The notes under the pieces are model-generated. The model was not told the origin of the DNA. It did not search any database and saw nothing but the letters and a program-made list of their open reading frames with translations. This document shows, in pieces, positions 60,001 to 64,000 of a DNA stretch of 64,000 nt. A program made the translations under genes and the position numbers. How positions within the stretch are numbered: position 1 is the first letter of the stretch; each line of letters opens with the position of its first letter. The stretch spans positions 13,666,031 to 13,730,030 of the forward strand of contig NC_060106.1 of assembly GCF_021155765.1 (NCBI RefSeq), written 5' to 3'. Source of the stretch: Diprion similis. Its lineage: Eukaryota > Arthropoda > Insecta > Hymenoptera > Diprionidae.

Positions 60001-61819
60001 CACTGTTGTCCAGTTCCTGGGGTCACAACTCTGGTTGCTCAGGGGCATCAGAGCGCATGGAAGACCTTATGGAATTGGATTTTACAAGGCCTAATGCCCT
60101 GTCACCTCTATCTTCTCCTGTCTCCTCGTATACCCAGTCGCAAACGCAATCATATTCCACTGCCACTGACACCAGTTCCTATGTCGACATGTCGCCTGGA
60201 CAGCCACCTGTATCTACTACTGCCTCCTACGTAGATATGAGTGGTCTAAATAAGGTTAGTAATCACTGGAAATATCAGTGAATTTACTTCCTGTGTCGAT
60301 AATGAAAAAATTTCCTTGATTCATAGTAAATAGTTTCATTTATTTTTTTATCGATGTACTATATTACATTTTCAATTTATCTATTGCAGGCGAATAGAAA
60401 CAACAACAATAATACCATCACTGCCAATCATAATCACAGTCATGCACCAGCAAACTCTTGCACCCCGAAACCAGTGATAACAACACTCAAGCCAGTAGAA
60501 GAGGCTGAAGGGCCTTATCTAGAGATGGGAGGTGTGAGTGAAGGCTGGCACAGACCTGGTTCAAGTCCTAAACAAGTTCCATCTCCCATAAATGATGACT
60601 ACATGCAAATGAACGGACCTCCAGGTACAATTTGTTTCGAAACGCAAAAAGTTTGCAAAATACGAATATTTCTGAGAATTTCATTGTTTGATTCAAATAA
60701 TCAAATCCAAAATGCGTAACACCATTTCACTTAAAATATTCAGAGTATAATTGTTAAGGCTCACTTCGATGATGTTAAACTCTCTTTAAGAATGCCAAAA
60801 AAATTGAAGTTTGAAACGATTACTTATTTCCTTCAGGGGTAACGAGAACGGCACCTGTCGATTTGCCGCAACCTAGACGCCCGCCGGAAGGCTATGTAGA
60901 GATGACGTTCAAACCGAGACCAAGCCCAGTAGCGACACCTGAGCAAGACTATATTAATATCAATATGAATATCGGTGGAAATAGCCTTAATAATCGCAGT
61001 GTGAGAGGAGGTAGTCGTAAGGAGAAGTCTCGTTCTCAACCGATTGCGATTCAGGCGGGAAGTAAGCCGGTAAAGGCACCAAGTTTTTTACCGCTAAATG
61101 GGAGTCCGACAACCGAAAGCTTGGCGAGTACTCCTGCATCGCCGCCGCGGGCTACTCCTACCGGTTCTTCTGCGACGATATTTCCCTTTTCTTTGAACAG
61201 CCCGCAGTCGCCGATAAAACCGTTCACTCCCCAATCCGAGATCGGAAAATCTTCAATGATCGATACGAGTGGTGAATACGCGGTAATGCGACCCACTAGA
61301 AAGCTCTCTGTAACAAACTCTGTTTCACTTGTGGACAGTTCGTTGCCTAGAAAAGGCAAAGATATTAATCCAATCAATTCAGCCGTCAAAGATACTGGCC
61401 ATTTATCATCATCTTCAAACGTTTCTCAAGACCAATCGTTGGTTCCTCTAATCAAACGGTTCGCTGAGTTTACGATCTGTAAACCACGACTAGTTACTGC
61501 CTCTCCGACTGCTACAAGTCCTAATACCTCTGTGTTCAAACCGGTGCAAACTAAACCGTCGTCTCCTAAGTTATTTGACGATACTCCTACCCCAACACCC
61601 ACGCCAACTCCAACCCCCACACCAACTCCAACTCCTACACCCACTTCTTCTCCTCTCGATAGTGAGGGATATGAAAAATTACAACCAGGTGCTAGTATTT
61701 TGCACTACGCTAGGTTGGACCTCCCGGAAGTGGACGGGGTACCACCAGTATCCCCTATACCACCCCAGGAGGGTTTCAGCTATGCAGAAATTGACTTTGC
61801 AAAGTTGAAACACAACTGA
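53623..61819 (+). CDS. chico: chico: insulin receptor substrate (IRS) adaptor
   Basis: Cytoplasmic docking protein phosphorylated by the insulin receptor; it recruits PI3K, Drk/Grb2 and the SHP2 phosphatase. The model is join(53623..54007, 54097..54242, 54397..54691, 58693..59102, 59287..59708, 59846..60254, 60390..60624, 60837..61819), all GT-AG and phase-matched, 1,094 residues. PH domain residues about 13-125; PTB domain about 128-235 (EHVWQVTMQKKGL to NIAHNMHAAIL). The long Ser/Pro tail has ten YxxM PI3K sites (Y416, 433, 462, 473, 665, 681, 732, 760, 787, 915), one YIN Grb2/Drk site (Y806), and C-terminal YARLDL and YAEIDF that match the SHP2-binding pair of vertebrate IRS. It is longer and richer in YxxM than the fly Chico I recall. 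Start chosen as the ATG just before the PH domain. Confidence 0.94.
54097..54242 (+). CDS. chico: chico exon 2: first half of PTB domain
   Basis: Encodes EHVWQVTMQKKGLGERRN and YRLCLTDQTLSLVKIG through IVFS. Acceptor TTTTCAG, donor TCT|GTAAGT. The PTB domain binds the phosphorylated NPxY of the insulin receptor. Confidence 0.95.
54397..54691 (+). CDS. chico: chico exon 3: second half of PTB and basic Ser-rich linker
   Basis: Encodes LMCIRRCGYMDRIFYMEVG, GEFWMETEDSNIAHNMH and the phosphorylation-prone RPRTRSSSANEASKP. Donor G|GTGAGT, phase 1, compatible with either exon 4 or the candidate cassette exons. Confidence 0.95.
54929..54970 (+). repeat. GAT triplet repeat
   Basis: ATT/GAT units in chico intron 3. 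Degenerate GAT/GAC units continue to about 55060 after a short palindromic TGACAATGATTGTCA block. Confidence 0.85.
56312..56428 (+). CDS. chico: Candidate chico cassette exon (weak donor)
   Basis: The acceptor GGCTTTACAG opens a frame in the required phase 1 (EEQKTCKEQADPLRELNN and a Ser/Gln-rich part SQSSHSQSISSSNTL). It can leave in phase 1 only at ATGG|GTCTGT, which is a poor donor. Composition resembles IRS linker sequence. Low confidence. Confidence 0.25.
57531..57764 (+). CDS. chico: Candidate chico cassette exon, 78 codons
   Basis: Bounded by acceptor GGGGTTGCTGCAG and donor CGCT|GTATGT, phase 1 on both sides, so it can be inserted between exons 3 and 4 without changing frame. It encodes HTGSTLTNANTTANRRRHSV, a long Thr/Ser-rich run and QPSKRSVLR. 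RRRHSV is a typical basophilic-kinase/14-3-3 type motif of IRS linkers. The pyrimidine tract before the acceptor is weak. Confidence 0.5.
58693..59102 (+). CDS. chico: chico exon 4: Ser-rich linker
   Basis: Encodes TTGRERCDSLPSRARTSSEG, the SDS/SLPSR type motif shared by IRS proteins, SYSPPVSSMPISPASGACS and DEPVIMEENGDDYTIW. Acceptor CATTGCAG, donor CAA|GTATGT. Confidence 0.93.
59287..59708 (+). CDS. chico: chico exon 5: four YxxM sites
   Basis: Carries YMEM, YMPM, YVPM and YVDM (Y416, Y433, Y462, Y473), each followed within four residues by Pro (as in IRS), and the EYHLDKVTSYLAPGED block. Acceptor GTTAACAG, donor AG|GTAAGT. Confidence 0.94.
59846..60254 (+). CDS. chico: chico exon 6: two YVDM sites
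   Basis: Carries RAFSVGSRSKRPEIGRL, MEDLMELDF and two SYVDMS sites (Y665, Y681) close together, suited to bivalent binding by tandem SH2 domains. Acceptor GCTTCCAG, donor AAG|GTTAGT. Confidence 0.93.
60390..60624 (+). CDS. chico: chico exon 7: YLEM and YMQM sites
   Basis: Begins with an Asn/His-rich stretch, then EGPYLEMGG (Y732) and NDDYMQMNG (Y760). Acceptor TATTGCAG, donor G|GTACAA. Confidence 0.93.
60837..61819 (+). CDS. chico: chico exon 8: YVEM, Grb2 site, YAVM, C-terminal tyrosines
   Basis: Carries GYVEMTFKPRPSP (Y787), QDYININMN (YxN for Grb2/Drk), GEYAVMRPT (Y915), a Pro-Thr repeat, and the C-terminal HYARLDL and SYAEIDF. Acceptor TTCCTTCAG; stop TGA. Confidence 0.95.
61583..61645 (+). 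repeat. In-frame Pro-Thr coding minisatellite in chico
   Basis: CCAACN-type hexamer array coding for about ten Pro-Thr pairs inside exon 8. It is likely to vary in length between individuals without breaking frame. Confidence 0.9.
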
Positions 61820-62148
61820 GAGCTAGCTTGAATGGCAAGTACACGCTGTTTGTAGATACCACACACTACTGAGTTTCTTGATTCGTGTTTTGATGATTTG
61901 TTACTTATTGCCTGTAACCAAACCATGGGCAGACAGTGGAGAAAAACACTAAACCACCATATTATCGTGGGTATATTAATATTGCGCTTTTTCGTATAAA
62001 TTATGAAACGCCTGAATACTTTGAAGTAAGCATCATTATACATATACATATATACATACGAAGCATCTATACATAAGTAAATATATAAATATGAATATAT
62101 ATAATATACATATTATTATATACAGTACATATAATAATATTAATAATT

Positions 62149-62175
62149 AATAAACGTATAATATAAATTAATAAA
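62149..62175 (+). terminator. Candidate poly(A) signals of chico
   Basis: AATAAA at 62149-62154 and at 62170-62175, about 330-350 bases after the chico stop, within very AT-rich sequence. Confidence 0.5.
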
Positions 62176-63391
62176 AGTATTTATTATATCGTTATGAATC
62201 CTCGCGTCTGTTGCAATGTGACAACCACGTGCAACAGAATGCACATATGTAATATTAAGATGTATGCTGTACATAGGTATATACCACATAATCGATTTCC
62301 TTATCTTATTTTGAACGTTAAGCCACCCGTTTGCGATTATATCTATAAAGTTAAGTATCGTTCGTTGGATTAGTTTTATCAGCTTGATGGATACACTCAG
62401 ATCTAAAAATGTTGTTTTGGCTAACTTTTATCGGATGGCGACTCATGATTTTTACTTTTGCTGTCAGCTGTTGGACTTAGGGCGAATCAAAATCTGTCTA
62501 CAACAGAAGGTGACCGATGGCATGCGCCCGGTAGCAGCGACCGACTACAACCACTTTTGATTAAAAATCACCCATATTGAAAATGTGTGTGTAATTTCAA
62601 ATCCACCTTGTACAAATAACAAGTAACGCGGACAGCTAATCCAGGAAAAAGAAACACTGTACTTTGTTCACATAATTTTCATTGGCAATTAAAAACAACC
62701 AGAAAAACCACAGTGTGTTATGAAGATCCTGGTTATCTGTACATTACTTCATTTTTAACCATGATATTTTTTAAATAGGTTGGTACTATCCACTGCCCAT
62801 TGGCATTCATGTCTAGAAAAAAATGCTGTTATGCCAAGTATACATTTTGTACTGGCACCAAAAGTTTTCAAAATTCTGAAAGTAATATCTATCATCTAAA
62901 GTTATGTGGAATCGATCATTTGCAACGATTGGATGCATTTTGTTCACCAAAGCCATATGTATATAACTTTTGTTTTACAATGATTTGGAGATATGATTAT
63001 TCACTCTGGAAAATTATGAAATTCTGAGAAAATCCTTAATTGCTCAGCCACTGGGCTGGACCTCCTGTAGGGGTTCTTTTCTTCAATCTTGCGAGTCTGA
63101 TTACTTCGGGAAACGTTATATCGCCTTATAACGCTTCTATGTATGCAGTACTGCTGAAGGAGAGGGAATGGAGAAATGGAGGGGAATGTTCACCTAGTTT
63201 GCGGACCGTCTTCCGGGTTCGCGGGAGACCTTGAACGTTGTTGAATCGATTCGAGCGTGGGCAAAGTGAGCGAAGAGCCGTTTGACTGACTTTTGCAACG
63301 CGACAGGTGTTGTACAGTGATCATTCCGTGACTTAAGACAACTAAATACCTAATATATCTTACGTCAGTTGCTTTTTATTGTTAAGGAAAT
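62176..63391. other. Intergenic region after chico
   Basis: No supported gene. Short open frames at 62800-63027 and 63040-63234 are unrecognised. The last 150 bases probably include the promoter and 5' UTR of the gene that starts at 63392; a TCATTC initiator-like sequence is at 63321-63326 without a DPE match. Confidence 0.5.
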
Positions 63392-63542
63392 ATGAGGAAT
63401 ATTTCCGGTACCGGGTTATTTTTGATGTTTCAACTTTTCGCATCTACTTTCGCGTGGCCGGTTTTCAACTTTTGGCCTCTCACTCCAAGTCTACCTCTCA
63501 ACACGTTTGATCTCTTTGACGGCGGTGGTCGCGACGCACGTG
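63392..63542 (+). CDS. First exon of a secreted-protein gene (partial)
   Basis: ATG opens 50 codons: MRNISGTGLFLMFQLFASTF followed by AWPVF. The hydrophobic core (residues 8-20) and the Ala-Trp boundary fit a cleavable signal peptide of about 21 residues. The mature start is aromatic and Pro/Leu-rich (NFWPLTPSLPLNTFDLF), then GGGRDAR. It ends at donor G|GTAAGC in phase 1. The rest lies beyond the window. Family not recognised. Confidence 0.6.
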
Positions 63543-64000
63543 GTAAGCAACTATCTTTTTGTCCAATAAACATTTGGAACATGCAAATATTATTTTTTTT
63601 GGTTTTGGTAATATTGTAATACCCAAAAGGGTTCGAAATCGCCTCAAAACAGCAGTTCCAAAGTTACAAGGTCCATTACTTTACAGGAGAATGATATAAA
63701 TGAATTCAATAGTAAGTAGAGATTGATCGATGATTATTGTAAATTTATTCTATCATATAATTACTGTTCAGACTTCTGATGCGTTTAAATTCAGTATTTC
63801 TCTTAGTATGTCAGTGTGAATCAGCTGAGAATATGAGGGTCAAGTGTATACAGTAAGCAGAATGTTGCGAAAGTAATTTTTCAATTTTCACATTACTTTA
63901 TATTCTTGACTTTTAAGTCAGTTGAAATCTGAACGACAGTAAATTCGTAATCACAACGTCAAAATTTTCTTTTTTTTTAGTATTAAATTTTTTTCCCGTA
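63543..64000 (+). other. Intron of the partial secreted-protein gene
   Basis: AT-rich; no downstream exon in the required phase was seen before the window ends. Confidence 0.4.

Overview
This window is animal nuclear DNA: every confident gene is split by GT-AG introns, and the proteins are metazoan. An insect is indicated by a foraging-type cGMP-dependent protein kinase, an Argonaute-3-type Piwi protein and a Chico-type insulin receptor substrate. I favour Hymenoptera (possibly a sawfly or parasitoid) from overall composition and intron sizes, but that is an inference. No rRNA, tRNA, CRISPR, prokaryotic or viral feature was recognised.

Region 1, about 1-42003 (plus strand), is dominated by foraging (for), a cGMP-dependent protein kinase. 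Three alternative 5' coding exons lie at 10001-10413 (1A), 16342-16619 (1B) and 22855-23323 (1C). Exons 1A and 1B splice in phase to common exon 2 (21002-21168). Exon 1C lies downstream of exon 2 and splices in phase only to exon 3 (37103-37322), so it would give a kinase without zipper, autoinhibitor or the start of the first cGMP pocket. Exons 3-10 (37103-42003) carry the cGMP pockets and the kinase. The large introns hold simple repeats and two inverted-repeat elements that look like non-autonomous DNA transposons (28814-29046 and 30212-30373). The first 9.6 kb has no gene I can support.

Region 2, 42004-46600, holds the for 3' region and then a small minus-strand gene model (45223-45684) with its own AATAAA. 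I do not recognise its product.

Region 3, 46608-51281 (plus), is a complete 12-exon AGO3 of 931 residues with an RG-rich N-terminus, PAZ, MID and PIWI domains.

Region 4, 53623-61819 (plus), is a complete chico/IRS gene: 8 constitutive exons and 1,094 residues, with PH and PTB domains, ten YxxM motifs, one YxN site and a C-terminal tyrosine pair. A well-phased candidate cassette exon lies at 57531-57764. The first exon of a secreted-protein gene starts at 63392 and runs off the window.

Functionally, for (feeding and foraging behaviour, cGMP signalling) and chico (insulin/PI3K signalling) both act in nutrient response. AGO3, a germline piRNA ping-pong factor, sits between them. Nothing in the sequence shows co-regulation. 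The most informative observations are the paired PKG I-alpha-like and I-beta-like first exons, the internal exon 1C, an Inr/DPE pair upstream of exon 1B, the triplicated RG motif of AGO3, the chico cassette exon and the unrecognised minus-strand gene.
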